From Bacteroidales bacterium (lineage in GTDB: Bacteria; Bacteroidota; Bacteroidia; Bacteroidales; Tenuifilaceae): a stretch of DNA of 64,000 bases. Within the stretch, counting starts at the first letter, position 1, and every line of letters starts with the position of its first letter. Of this stretch, positions 16,615 to 26,100 are shown piece after piece. The notes beneath the pieces were generated by a model. It was given only the letters and a program-made list of their open reading frames with translations, had not been told where the DNA came from and did not search any database. The position numbers and the translations under genes are program-made. The stretch is taken from positions 1-64,000 of the forward strand of contig JAFGDZ010000060.1 in the NCBI GenBank assembly GCA_016931855.1, in the 5' to 3' direction.

Positions 16615-17307
16615 TTACTTAACGCGCTCCTCAATAAGCTTCTCTACCCAAACCATTTGCTCTTCAATGGTCATGTGGCTGTTGTCAAGAACAATGGCAT
16701 CGTTGGCTTTGCGAAGTGGCGATGCATCGCGGGTTTGGTCTATGTGGTCGCGCTCCTCAATGTTAGCAAGTACCTCCTCAAAGGTAACCTGCTCGCCTTT
16801 TTGCTCCAGCTCAAGGCGGCGGCGTTCTGCACGGATTTTAGGTTCGGCAGTCATAAACAGCTTTAGCTCGGCACTTGGGAAAACCACCGTGCCAATGTCG
16901 CGTCCATCCATAACAATGCCCTTATCCTCGCCAAGGCGCTGCTGCTCCCTAACCAGTTTTTCCCTAACCATTGGAATAGCGGCCACAATGCTTACGTGGT
17001 TGGATACCTCAAGCGTACGAATGGCGTTCTCAACAACCACATCGTTTAGCGTTGCCTCGTGTTTACCCAGCTCAGGGTTTAGCTTAAAGCCAACTTTTAA
17101 TGATGCTAAAAAAGAGGGTAGTTGCTCCATATTTACCTTGCCATTGCTAATAAGATTTTCCTTTATTAGGGCATAGGTAACGGTGCGGTACATTGCCCCG
17201 CTATCAATAAAAAGGTAACCTAGTTTTTTTGCTATTAGCTTGGCAAAGCTGCTTTTTCCGCACGACGAGAAGCCATCAACGGCTATTACTATACGCTTAT
17301 TTTCCAC
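16615..17307 (-). CDS. cmk: Cytidylate kinase
   Basis: 230 residues. It phosphorylates CMP and dCMP for nucleic acid synthesis. The P-loop is GFSSCGKS (12-19), followed by LGYLFIDSGAMYR for nucleotide binding, DGRDIGTVVFP in the CMP site, and the lid RAERRR. The start codon is probably GTG at 17307; no in-frame ATG precedes it and MENKRIVIAVDG fits the family start. A perfect -7 box (TACATTTG, minus strand) lies 25 bases upstream. Confidence 0.95.
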   Translation of the reverse strand: MENKRIVIAVDGFSSCGKSSFAKLIAKKLGYLFIDSGAMYRTVTYALIKENLISNGKVNMEQLPSFLASLKVGFKLNPELGKHEATLNDVVVENAIRTLEVSNHVSIVAAIPMVREKLVREQQRLGEDKGIVMDGRDIGTVVFPSAELKLFMTAEPKIRAERRRLELEQKGEQVTFEEVLANIEERDHIDQTRDASPLRKANDAIVLDNSHMTIEEQMVWVEKLIEERVK

Positions 17308-17331
17308 AGTTGTAAAATGGTGTTAGGTGTG

Positions 17332-17339
17332 CAAATGTA
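17332..17339 (-). promoter_or_regulatory. -7 box of the cmk-ispH operon
   Basis: On the minus strand TACATTTG, an exact TAnnTTTG match. No convincing -33 TTG at the usual distance. Confidence 0.45.
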
Positions 17340-17516
17340 TAAAAAAAGCGGTTAGTGCTTTTGTAAAAGTTATGCACATAGCTGCTAAGCTGGGCTTGCT
17401 TTGGACTGATTTTACTGGGCGTAGCGCGTAAGTGGCTGTAGCTGTTAAAATGCAATGTTTATTGTAAAACAAATCTCATTTTTAATGATATTAGGTACGC
17501 AAGCATTTTAATAGTA

Positions 17517-17545
17517 TTGTTGAGCCATTTGTTTTGCTAAATTCG
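17517..17545 (+). promoter_or_regulatory. Possible promoter of the lipoprotein gene at 17578
   Basis: TTG at 17517-17519, 18 bases, then TAAATTCG at 17538-17545, one mismatch from TAnnTTTG. The gene starts 32 bases later. Confidence 0.35.
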
Positions 17546-17577
17546 TTACCGCCAAAACACAGTAAACCCAACTTGCC

Positions 17578-18033
17578 ATGCTTAGAAAATGTTTCCCCGC
17601 ACTGCTAGCAGCGCTATTGGCTATCATGCTAGTTTCCTGTTCCGATGACGAAACAACAGTGAATATGCATAACCTGTTGGACTATAGGTTTGTTTATGTC
17701 TCAACGCTTGTTATGGAGGATAGCACGACTGTTGTTACCGATTCTGTTGAGTATAATTTTGTTAGCTTCGATTCGTTGATTGTTGCACATTCATACTCTG
17801 GCAACGGTTTGCCCATGCTGGGCTACAGTAAGGATACAGCCTATATGCGTCCTGTTGTAGCTGGTAATAGAATACGTTTCCAGCCACCTATCTCTACGGG
17901 TGTTTACCCAACCGATTACCTAACCAACTTTGAGTGGGAGGTGTTGTCTCTCTCATCACAGGAGCTAAAATTAGCGCTGATAGTGATTTGTGCGCCTCCG
18001 TTTAAGGCTACGTTGAAATGCGTTCCAAAGTAA
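17578..18033 (+). CDS. Small predicted lipoprotein of unknown function
   Basis: 151 residues. A leader of about 20 residues ends in the lipobox MLVSC, with Cys21 followed by SDDE. The rest is beta-rich with many Asp-Ser and aromatic residues and one more Cys pair near the end (VICAPPFKATLKCVPK). No family recognised. The next gene starts within 40 bases, so the two exported proteins are likely made together. Confidence 0.72.
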   Translation: MLRKCFPALLAALLAIMLVSCSDDETTVNMHNLLDYRFVYVSTLVMEDSTTVVTDSVEYNFVSFDSLIVAHSYSGNGLPMLGYSKDTAYMRPVVAGNRIRFQPPISTGVYPTDYLTNFEWEVLSLSSQELKLALIVICAPPFKATLKCVPK

Positions 18034-18069
18034 ATGCGAATTGCATATAACCCTTTTAATAGTATTTTA

Positions 18070-18990
18070 ATGAGACTCTACTCCTTGTTCTTATTTGCAC
18101 TTTTGTTCCCGCTTGTTTCTTTTGGCCAAATTGACATGGCCGACTCAACCGTTCAGGTTATTGGCTATTGGGATAAGATGGAAAAACAGACTTACCTAAT
18201 TACCAACGAGTCCTATAAAATTAGAGATACCGATACCACTGCACGTAAGTTTAGCAGCTATGAGGTTGATGTAACCATAATAGACTCAACCGCGAATACT
18301 TATACCATTGAGTGGCTGTATAAGAACGTAAAACCCGATGCGGCCGATTCTGTTATGCTCAGAATAGCGAAGCTATCGGAGGGTATGCGTGTAGTAATCA
18401 CCACCGATGAGCTTGGTGTATTTAAGGGTGTAGAGAATTGGGAGGAGATTCGCGATAGCATAGCAAGCGCTCTGGTAGTTTTAAAGGCTGAGTATGGTGC
18501 GCTTCCCAACTTAGATGCTATTATCAATCAGGTTAAAAACCTCTACTCGTCAAAGTCAGCTATAGAGGGTGGAGCAGTAAAGGATATTTCGCAGTTCTAT
18601 ACCTTTCATGGGCTTAAGTACGGATTGGGCGAGGAGCTAACGGGTCAAATCCAGCTGGCTAACCTTTATGGCGGAGAACCCTTTGATACCGACGTGTCCA
18701 TACTCCTTGATGAAATTAACGCTGATGACGATAATGCCGTTTTTAGAATGTGGCAAAACGTTAATACCCAACAGTTAACCGATGCTGCTTATGGCTACCT
18801 GAAGGATATGGCTGCTGCAACAAAATCGCCTATTCCTCCCCGTAATAAGTTTCCTGAGGTAAGTAATGAGATACGAACGGCTGCTCGCATTCACGGCCCT
18901 TCTGGTTGGATTATCTATAGCATAGAAACTCGCGAGGTTATGGCCGAGGATTCCATGAATGTAGAGGAGCGTGTTATTGAGATTATATAG
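18070..18990 (+). CDS. Secreted protein of unknown function
   Basis: About 306 residues from ATG 18070. A longer frame opens at ATG 18034, right behind the preceding stop, but 18070 gives a standard signal peptide (MRLYSLFLFALLFPLVSFGQ) and is preferred. The mature protein is rich in Asp, Thr and Glu, starts IDMADSTVQVIGYWDKMEKQ, and alternates strands with a helical middle. Nothing was recognised. It probably shares a transcript with the lipoprotein gene upstream. Confidence 0.7.
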   Translation: MRLYSLFLFALLFPLVSFGQIDMADSTVQVIGYWDKMEKQTYLITNESYKIRDTDTTARKFSSYEVDVTIIDSTANTYTIEWLYKNVKPDAADSVMLRIAKLSEGMRVVITTDELGVFKGVENWEEIRDSIASALVVLKAEYGALPNLDAIINQVKNLYSSKSAIEGGAVKDISQFYTFHGLKYGLGEELTGQIQLANLYGGEPFDTDVSILLDEINADDDNAVFRMWQNVNTQQLTDAAYGYLKDMAAATKSPIPPRNKFPEVSNEIRTAARIHGPSGWIIYSIETREVMAEDSMNVEERVIEII

Positions 18991-19029
18991 TTGTTAAGAA
19001 CTAGAAAATCATTGCAAAGTTTGAAAGAG

Positions 19030-19896
19030 ATGGTTAAAGAATTAAAATTTAAACAAATTATTGAAACTATAATTTGTGAGATTAATAGTGCAAAAACGAA
19101 TTCTAGTGCAATTCATAATGCAGGAAACATAAAGGCTTCGGGGGATGAGATTGAAGGTTTGGTTCGAGCGAAAATTAGTTTGTTTTTGCCTGAGCGGTAT
19201 CTGGTTAAACAAGGCCATGTTGTGAATTCAGAGGGGAAAGTAAGTAATCAATTTGATATAATAATTTTTGATAGATTAAATACACCTAAATTCTTCGAAT
19301 CAAATAGTAGCACGGTTTTCTATCCGATAGAGTCAGTTCTAGCTGTTGGAGAGATAAAAAAAACTCTAAGAAAAAATGACTTGATCGAATTTGGGCAAAA
19401 GATAAAGTATCTAAAACAAGATATGAAGAGGAAATTAATAGCAAATACTGTTTATAATGGACAGATAAGAGGTGAATCATCACTGCTAGATCTTGTAAGT
19501 ATGCGAACAGATAGAAAATATAAGAATCCTCTTTTCTCTTTTCTTTTTGCAATTGACCATGAAGATATTCACGATCTATCTTTTGATGATGCTGGGAAAT
19601 ATATGCCTAATGATGTTTATGTCTTGAATTATGGTTGTTTACTTTATGGCAACACTGAAAACAAGAGTATTAATACATTTGTGGAGGACGAAAAGCCTTA
19701 TATGGATACTTGGATTGATATAAAAAAGTCTGGGGTTAATTGTTTTTCTATAATGCTTAACCAAATAATAGAACATCTGAATAAATGTCAAATTGAGCCA
19801 TATAGCATTTCTCACTACATGTCAGATCCTGTCGATTTTGGAATAGTAGGAAAAGATGTGAGGGTTTTTGGACTGATGAAAAAAGATGAAACCTAA
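19030..19896 (+). CDS. DUF6602-like, nuclease-fold-like protein
   Basis: 288 residues from ATG 19030; the open frame extends back to a TTG at 18991 but that adds no conserved-looking residues. The core NQFDIIIFDR followed by YPIESVLAVGEIKKTLRKND recalls DUF6602, whose D...ExK arrangement resembles restriction-endonuclease-like folds (Asp in FDII, Glu-Ile-Lys in GEIKK). Such proteins often turn up in defence or mobile regions. Base composition is markedly more AT-rich than the genes on both sides, consistent with transfer. The activity is inferred from motif spacing only. Confidence 0.65.
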   Translation: MVKELKFKQIIETIICEINSAKTNSSAIHNAGNIKASGDEIEGLVRAKISLFLPERYLVKQGHVVNSEGKVSNQFDIIIFDRLNTPKFFESNSSTVFYPIESVLAVGEIKKTLRKNDLIEFGQKIKYLKQDMKRKLIANTVYNGQIRGESSLLDLVSMRTDRKYKNPLFSFLFAIDHEDIHDLSFDDAGKYMPNDVYVLNYGCLLYGNTENKSINTFVEDEKPYMDTWIDIKKSGVNCFSIMLNQIIEHLNKCQIEPYSISHYMSDPVDFGIVGKDVRVFGLMKKDET

Positions 19897-19918
19897 TAGG
19901 TGAATCTAGTAAGCCTAA

Positions 19919-20413
19919 CTACCCAACCTCTCCCTTAATCTCTTTTAGTACGTTGTAAACAGCAGGGCAAACCAGTGCGTTTTTCAGGGTTAGGTTAAAA
20001 ATACCTTTAATCCGTTTCCTGTCGGTGTGCGGATACTCACGGCATGCACGGGGTCTGTCCTCGTATATGGTGCAGTAGTTGTCGGGTAGAAGAAAGGGGC
20101 AGGGCTGGGTTCTAAAAACGTAGTCGCCATCGCTATCCAGCACAAGGTACTTATCCACCAGTTCCGATGGTTTCATGCGGAGCCGAGCCGCAATGCGGTC
20201 AATATCCCTGTCAATAACAATGGGGCTGATGCTTTTGCAGCAGTTGGCGCAGCTTAGGCAATCGTTGTCCCAGTCAATGTTGCTGTGCGCGTTCCTAAAC
20301 AGCTCGTCAACCTTAGTGTCGGGTAGGCGCTTAAGCCGTTTTAGCAGCTCCATGTGCTCCTTTTTTGCCTTGCTCGCCAGCAATGGGAGCCGCTCTGGCG
20401 TTGGGTCTATCAT
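19919..20413 (-). CDS. YkgJ-family cysteine-cluster protein
   Basis: 164 residues. The family's cysteines are present: CLSCANCC near residues 53-60, then CPFL (about 104) and CTIYEDRPRACREYP (about 113-127). They probably bind a zinc or an iron-sulfur cluster; some relatives modify proteins, most are unstudied. The start codon overlaps the stop of the transporter gene upstream in an ATGA, so they are translationally coupled. It converges with the DUF6602-like gene across 22 bases. Confidence 0.82.
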   Translation of the reverse strand: MIDPTPERLPLLASKAKKEHMELLKRLKRLPDTKVDELFRNAHSNIDWDNDCLSCANCCKSISPIVIDRDIDRIAARLRMKPSELVDKYLVLDSDGDYVFRTQPCPFLLPDNYCTIYEDRPRACREYPHTDRKRIKGIFNLTLKNALVCPAVYNVLKEIKGEVG

Positions 20414-21318
20414 TTTGTTACAGCCGATTTAAACATGCCTCTTCTTACCTGCGATAGCAGCAGCCCCGATATTACAATGGCAATGCCCAGCATTTTAGTG
20501 GGTGTTAGCACCTCGCCCAGCAAGTAGTATGCAAAAAGGGCGGTTAGCACAGGAATGGCATTTGTAAAGATATTGGCCTTTGTTATGCCCAAGTTCTTAA
20601 TGGCAAACGTAAAGAAAATAAAGGCAAAGGTTGATGCAAATATGCCCAGCTTTAGTATGGGTATTACAACATCGGCAGTAATGGGTACGCTCATAAAGTG
20701 CTTGAATTCAAATATCAGGAACAGCGGCAGGAACAGAAAAATACCTATGGTGTTTTGGTAGGTAACCATGCTAAAGGTGTTGTACTTATCCGATAGCCTC
20801 TTTATTACAATGGAGTACCCAATGGCCGATGCAACGGCTAAAAACATTAGCGCAACGCCAAGCGGATTGGTGCCATTTAGGTTAAACCCGTTGTGGAAAA
20901 TTACCATGCCAACACCTACAATCGACACAATAATACCCGCAAAATTCATCCACGATATGCGTTCTCTAAAAAAGTAATAGGCACCTATTGGGCTAAATAG
21001 CGGTATGGTAGCAACAATTACAGCAGCCAGCGTAGATGGTATTAGGCTAACACCAAAGCTTTCTCCAATAAAGTACATAAAGGGCTCAAAGAATGCGAGC
21101 AGCAAAAAGTACTTGTAGTCCTCCTTTTGAATCTTATTTAGCCTTTTTGCCGATATCGTTACAATAAACAGGAATATGCTGGAAACAATAAGCCTTAAGA
21201 ATACAAGGGTGATGGGTTTGTAAAAAACAAAAACCTCCTTGTACCAGATAAAGGATAGCGCCCAGAATAGCATGGCTAAAAGTGCGCTAATGTAAACGGC
21301 CACAGTGCGTAAGTTCAT
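20410..21318 (-). CDS. DMT-superfamily (EamA) transporter
   Basis: 302 residues with ten predicted helices in two EamA repeats, the second ending with the family-typical LLGEVLTPTKMLGIAIVISG. Such proteins export or import small metabolites; the substrate cannot be told from sequence. A TATATTCG -7-like box lies upstream at 21345-21352 on the minus strand. It overlaps the YkgJ-like gene by four bases. Confidence 0.9.
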   Translation of the reverse strand: MNLRTVAVYISALLAMLFWALSFIWYKEVFVFYKPITLVFLRLIVSSIFLFIVTISAKRLNKIQKEDYKYFLLLAFFEPFMYFIGESFGVSLIPSTLAAVIVATIPLFSPIGAYYFFRERISWMNFAGIIVSIVGVGMVIFHNGFNLNGTNPLGVALMFLAVASAIGYSIVIKRLSDKYNTFSMVTYQNTIGIFLFLPLFLIFEFKHFMSVPITADVVIPILKLGIFASTFAFIFFTFAIKNLGITKANIFTNAIPVLTALFAYYLLGEVLTPTKMLGIAIVISGLLLSQVRRGMFKSAVTK

Positions 21319-21344
21319 TTTGTGTGGGTTGATTTTTCTCGGTG

Positions 21345-21352
21345 CGAATATA
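21345..21352 (-). promoter_or_regulatory. -7-like box of the transporter/YkgJ operon
   Basis: On the minus strand TATATTCG, one base off TAnnTTTG, 26 bases before the transporter start. Confidence 0.35.
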
Positions 21353-21493
21353 GCTTAAAAGACAATATGTTGATGACTTGGAACGCAACGCTACGAGTTA
21401 AGTTCTAATCCTTTTTGATGTTTTAAAAGCGCTGCTCTCGGTATTATCGTATAATAACTTTTCTACCTTTACGGTTGAGTAATACTTAGGCTT

Positions 21494-22618
21494 ATGGAAG
21501 AGTTGATACGTTTACGTCGCGAACTTCATAGAAACCCAGAACTTTCCGGTAGCGAGCGCGCTACTGCTAAAAGAATTCGTTTTTTCTTAAGTAGGTATAA
21601 GCCACACGAGCTCTATTCTGGCATTGCAGGCGAGGGTATGGCTGCTGTGTACAACGGAACAGAGCAAGGGCCAACGCTCCTTTTTAGGTGCGATATGGAT
21701 GCGCTTCCAATACAGGAGCGGAGCGCATTACCCTACTCCTCAAGCGTACCTGGGGTAGCACACCTTTGTGGGCACGATGGTCATATGGCTATGGTTTCTG
21801 GTTTGGCGGTACGGTTAAGCCAAAATCCCATAAAAAAGGGGCGCGTTGTGCTGTTCTATCAGCCCGAGGAGGAGACGGGTAAAGGCGCCGAAAAGGCTAT
21901 AGGCCGCCTTGCCGATCTTGATTTGAGTCCAACCTACACCTTTGCCATTCACAACATGCCCAAGTATCCTGCGGGTAGCCTAGTGGTGGGTAGAAATACC
22001 TTCTCGGCAGCATCAAAGGGGCTTGTTGTTAAGCTCTTTGGTAAGGAGTCGCACGCGGCTTACCCCGAGTCTGGCTTAAACCCAGCTTTGGCGGTTTCCG
22101 ATATTATTAGGGAGCTGCTGGCTTTGCCCAATATCAACCTATTTAAGGAGTACGTGCTGGTAACGCTAATTTACACCCGCATTGGCGAGGTGGCGTTTGG
22201 TACTAGCGCTGGCTATGCCGAGATAATGGTTACCCTAAGGGCTTTTCATAACCCCGATATGGAGCTGCTATCGGCAAAATCTATAGCGCTGGTTGAGGCT
22301 AGTGCTGCTATGCATGGCCTTAGGGTGGAAACGCAGTTTACGGAGGCGTTTCCCGCTTCCGTTTGCGATGTGGAGCTTACATCCGTTCTGGAGAACATTG
22401 CGAGCGAACAGAACCGTAAGCTGATATCTATGGAGCAGCCCAACCGTTGGAGCGAAGATTTTGCCCACTTTACCATTGCTTTCCCTTCGCTTATTTTTGG
22501 ATTAGGTGTAGGGGAGGAGCATCCCGATTTACATACGCCCAACTACGACTTCCCCGATACGTTAATAGATTCGGGAGTCGATGTGTTCGAGGCAATAATT
22601 CGTAAGTATTTGGGGTAA
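21494..22618 (+). CDS. M20-family amidohydrolase
   Basis: 374 residues. This is the IAA-amino-acid hydrolase / N-acyl-amino-acid amidohydrolase branch: metal ligands Cys92 and His94 in AHLCGHDGHM, the Glu pair in YQPEEETGKGAEKA, and the dimerisation domain with GKESHAAYPESGLNPA. It releases amino acids from N-acyl or similar conjugates using two metal ions. The true substrate is open. It is a single gene with a strong terminator 28 bases downstream. Confidence 0.9.
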   Translation: MEELIRLRRELHRNPELSGSERATAKRIRFFLSRYKPHELYSGIAGEGMAAVYNGTEQGPTLLFRCDMDALPIQERSALPYSSSVPGVAHLCGHDGHMAMVSGLAVRLSQNPIKKGRVVLFYQPEEETGKGAEKAIGRLADLDLSPTYTFAIHNMPKYPAGSLVVGRNTFSAASKGLVVKLFGKESHAAYPESGLNPALAVSDIIRELLALPNINLFKEYVLVTLIYTRIGEVAFGTSAGYAEIMVTLRAFHNPDMELLSAKSIALVEASAAMHGLRVETQFTEAFPASVCDVELTSVLENIASEQNRKLISMEQPNRWSEDFAHFTIAFPSLIFGLGVGEEHPDLHTPNYDFPDTLIDSGVDVFEAIIRKYLG

Positions 22619-22645
22619 TTGCTTGTGCTGCTTGTGTTTGTTTCT

Positions 22646-22676
22646 AAGCTTCCTTTGCGATAAGGGAGCTTTTTTG
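22646..22676 (+). terminator. Rho-independent terminator of the amidohydrolase gene
   Basis: AAGCTTCCTT and AAGGGAGCTT form a 10-bp stem with one T-G pair and a 6-base loop, ending in T6. Confidence 0.82.
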
Positions 22677-23184
22677 TGCAAAAAAATATGGGAGGCAAAC
22701 GATTGATCTCCGGCAGAATCACAATGCGCTTAACCTCCCAAGCAAACAACCCAATATGAAAGTGTATTGGCTATGCCTCAAAGGTATAATTTTAGTTCTA
22801 ATTTCAAAAACATTAGTCTTGTAAAAAATAACGTTGGTCAACGCAAAGGGTTTGTTGGTCTTAATTATTAGCCTTTTTGTCACAGTGTTGCGTTCATCCT
22901 TGTGTTAAAAAATAGATGCAAAATAAGTTTGAATTTATACTGTTGCTTTTTCAGCATAGATTATATCATTGTATTGTTTAAATTTGTTGATAAATCTACC
23001 GCACTTTAGATTGACCAATGCTTTTTTTGTAAGCAGAGCCAACGTGGTTTAAAATCGGCTTGTGGTATTTCTTTCTATTTCCATTATAAAAATATACACC
23101 CAATAGTTATTTGTCCCTTTATATACAAGGGGTTTGCTGTTGGATAAAGTAAACAAAAGTTTAACCTTAACACGTTTCTTACTA
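22677..23184. other. AT-rich leader region before the macroglobulin gene
   Basis: About 510 bases without a gene. A GGGAGG/CCTCCC pair 38 bases apart (22689-22694 and 22733-22738) could close a weak stem, and TAAATTTG near 22978 matches a -7 box without a good -33. Nothing else recognisable. Confidence 0.35.
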
Positions 23185-26100
23185 ATGAAAAAAAAGTGGC
23201 TTGCCATTGCCATTGCGCTGGGCTTTATTGTCTTGTTTGCATTGGTTGTTGTGCTTTACCGCACAAAGGACAGGGTTAGCGTTGATGTTGAGGCCGATTA
23301 TAGCGGCTACGTATCAGCTTATACTTCTGGGTTAATTTCCAAAAATAGCGCAGTACAGGTTCTATTCCCTGGCGATATGGTTCAGCCAGATAAAGTTGGG
23401 GAACCCTTATCCAAAAGGATACTGAAAATAAAGCCTTCGGTGTCGGGAACGCTAACGTGGACAGACCCCCGAACGTTAACCTTTACCCCAGAGAATCAGC
23501 TTACCCCCGATAAGGAATACGTTGCCACCCTTGCCCTTGATAAACTTTACGATAATTTGCCCGATGAGCTTGAGGATCTGGTTTTCTCGTTTCGTGTAAT
23601 AAAACAGGCAATGGAGGTTGAGCTACTTGGGCTGGAGTTCTACGAGGATTTGAGCAGGAAGGAGAGGCGCTTGGCTGGTGTAATGAATACTGCCGATGCG
23701 GCATCGGTTGCCGATCTGGCAAGTGTGCTAAAGGCCAAAATTGCTGGCGATGAGCTTAAAGTTACTTGGGAGTCGAATAGCGAGGCAACCCAGCACCGTT
23801 TTTGGATTGAGGGAATTATGCAAGCCGATGCCGAACTCACAGTTAGCTTAACATGGAATGGAAAGCCCATTGGCGCCGATTACTCAGAGGAGGCATCATA
23901 CACCGTTCCTCCTAAAGGGAACTTTGAGCTGTTAGATACTAGGGTGGTGCAAACCCCAGAACAGTACGTTGAGATACGTTTCTCGGAACCCATAGATCCC
24001 CGTCAGGTAATAGATGGGCTGGTTACCATTCAGGGAGTTTACGATTTAAGGTTGGTGTCAACGGGTAATATACTCAGGGTTTACCCCGCATCGCGCTTAA
24101 ATGGGCAGTACAACCTGGAAATTGCCGATGGTTTACGCGGTGTAGGTGGCAAGCGAATTGAGCGCACAGTTGTTATTCCGCTACAGTTCGAGGTGTTAAA
24201 ACCCGCTGTTAAGCTGGTGGGCAATGGCACCATTCTACCCTCATCAAATGGTTTGCTATTCCCATTCCAAGCCGTAAGCCTAAGGGCTGTTGATGTTGCG
24301 GTGGAGCGTATATTTGCCAACAACATCGTTCAGTTTATGCAGGTAAACTCCTTGTCCGATGGTAGGGAGATTCGCCGCGTGGGCCGCCTTGTGCTTCGCA
24401 AAACGGTACTGCTAAACTCGGCTGGGTCGGTGGACTATGCCGTTTGGAACTCCTACAGCATCGATTTGTCCAAAATGATACGTACCGAGCCGGGTGCCAT
24501 ATATCGCGTAACCCTATCGTTTAAAAAGGAGTACTCCGTTTACCCATGCGATGGCGTGGTTAACGATGCCCCAATTGCTCAGGTTGATGAGCGCTACTCA
24601 TCGGGCGACGATTCGCACAGCACATATTACTACGACGATTACTACGATGACGATTACTATTACTACGATTGGAAAGAGCGCGATAATCCATGCAACAGCT
24701 CTTACTACTATAATAAAAATGTTACCCGTAACGTGCTGGCTTCCGATTTGGGGCTTATTGCAAAGCGTGGTAACGATGGCTCATTGCTTTTTGCCGTTAC
24801 CGATATTGTTACTGCCAATCCTCTGTCGGGGGTTAAGCTAAGCGTATATAACTACCAGAACCAAGTAATTGCGCAGGCCGAAACCAATAGCGAGGGGCTT
24901 GCATCCATGAAGATTGATAGGCCCGATAAGCCTTTTCTTTTGGTGGCAAGTAATGGCGAGCAGCGCGGTTACCTAAAGCTCGACGATGGTAGCTCGCTGT
25001 CGTTAAGCGCATTCGATGTGTCGGGGCAAGCCGTACAAAAGGGCATTAAGGGGTATATTTATGGTGAGCGGGGTGTTTGGCGCCCTGGCGATACGCTGTT
25101 TGTTTCCTTTATCCTTGAGGATAGGCTGAATACGCTTCCTGCTTCGCATCCAATCTCGTTCGAGGTGCTAAACCCTCGCGGACAAATGGTGCACAAAAGT
25201 GTAGTTACAAGTAATCAGGGTGGTGTGTACGCGTTTGTTGTTCCTACCGACCAATCGGCGCTAACGGGAACCTATACAGCCCGCGTTAAGGTTGGTGGAG
25301 TGGTGTTTACCTCGCCACTTAGGGTGGAAACCATTATGCCAAACCGCTTAAAACTTGCTCTGGACTTTGGTGTTAAGTCGCTTAGCGTAAGCAGCGATGT
25401 AACGGGTAAGCTAACAGCAGCTTGGCTGCACGGTGCTCCTGCTCGTAATCTTAAAGCAAAGGTTGATGTGGTGCTGTCGCCCGCTCGTACTTCGTTCGAC
25501 GACTATCAGGGCTACGTGTTCGACGATCCCACCCAGCGCTTCGAGGCCGAGGAGCAAACCGTTTACAGCGGAAACCTAAACGCCGAGGGTGTTACCAACT
25601 TCTCTCCCGATATCAATGTTTCCGATGCGGCAGCAGGCATGCTACGCGCAAACTTCACCGTAAGGGTGTTCGAAGAGGGTGGCGGATTTAGCATCGATAG
25701 GTTCACCATGCCCTACTCTCCATACAACTCGTACGTTGGCGTTAAGCTGCCCGAGCCTGGCACTAGGTATGGCTACTTCCTTACCGATACCTCCTATGTT
25801 GTTAATGTTGCAACTGTTGATAATAACGGGAAACCCATATCGCGAAGCAACCTAACCGTTAGCGTATTTAAGCTAGGCTGGAGCTGGTGGTGGGAGCGTA
25901 GCTCCAACGATTTGTCCGACTTTAACACGTCTCGTAGTCAGGATAGAATATTTACCACCAAAATTAGCACTGCGGCTAATGGTAAGGGTACTTTCAACTT
26001 AAAGATAGATCAACCAGCGTGGGGACAGTTCCTAATTCTTGTGTCCGATTCTCATGGAGGACACTCAACAGGAACGGTTGCCTACTTCGACTGGCCTGGT

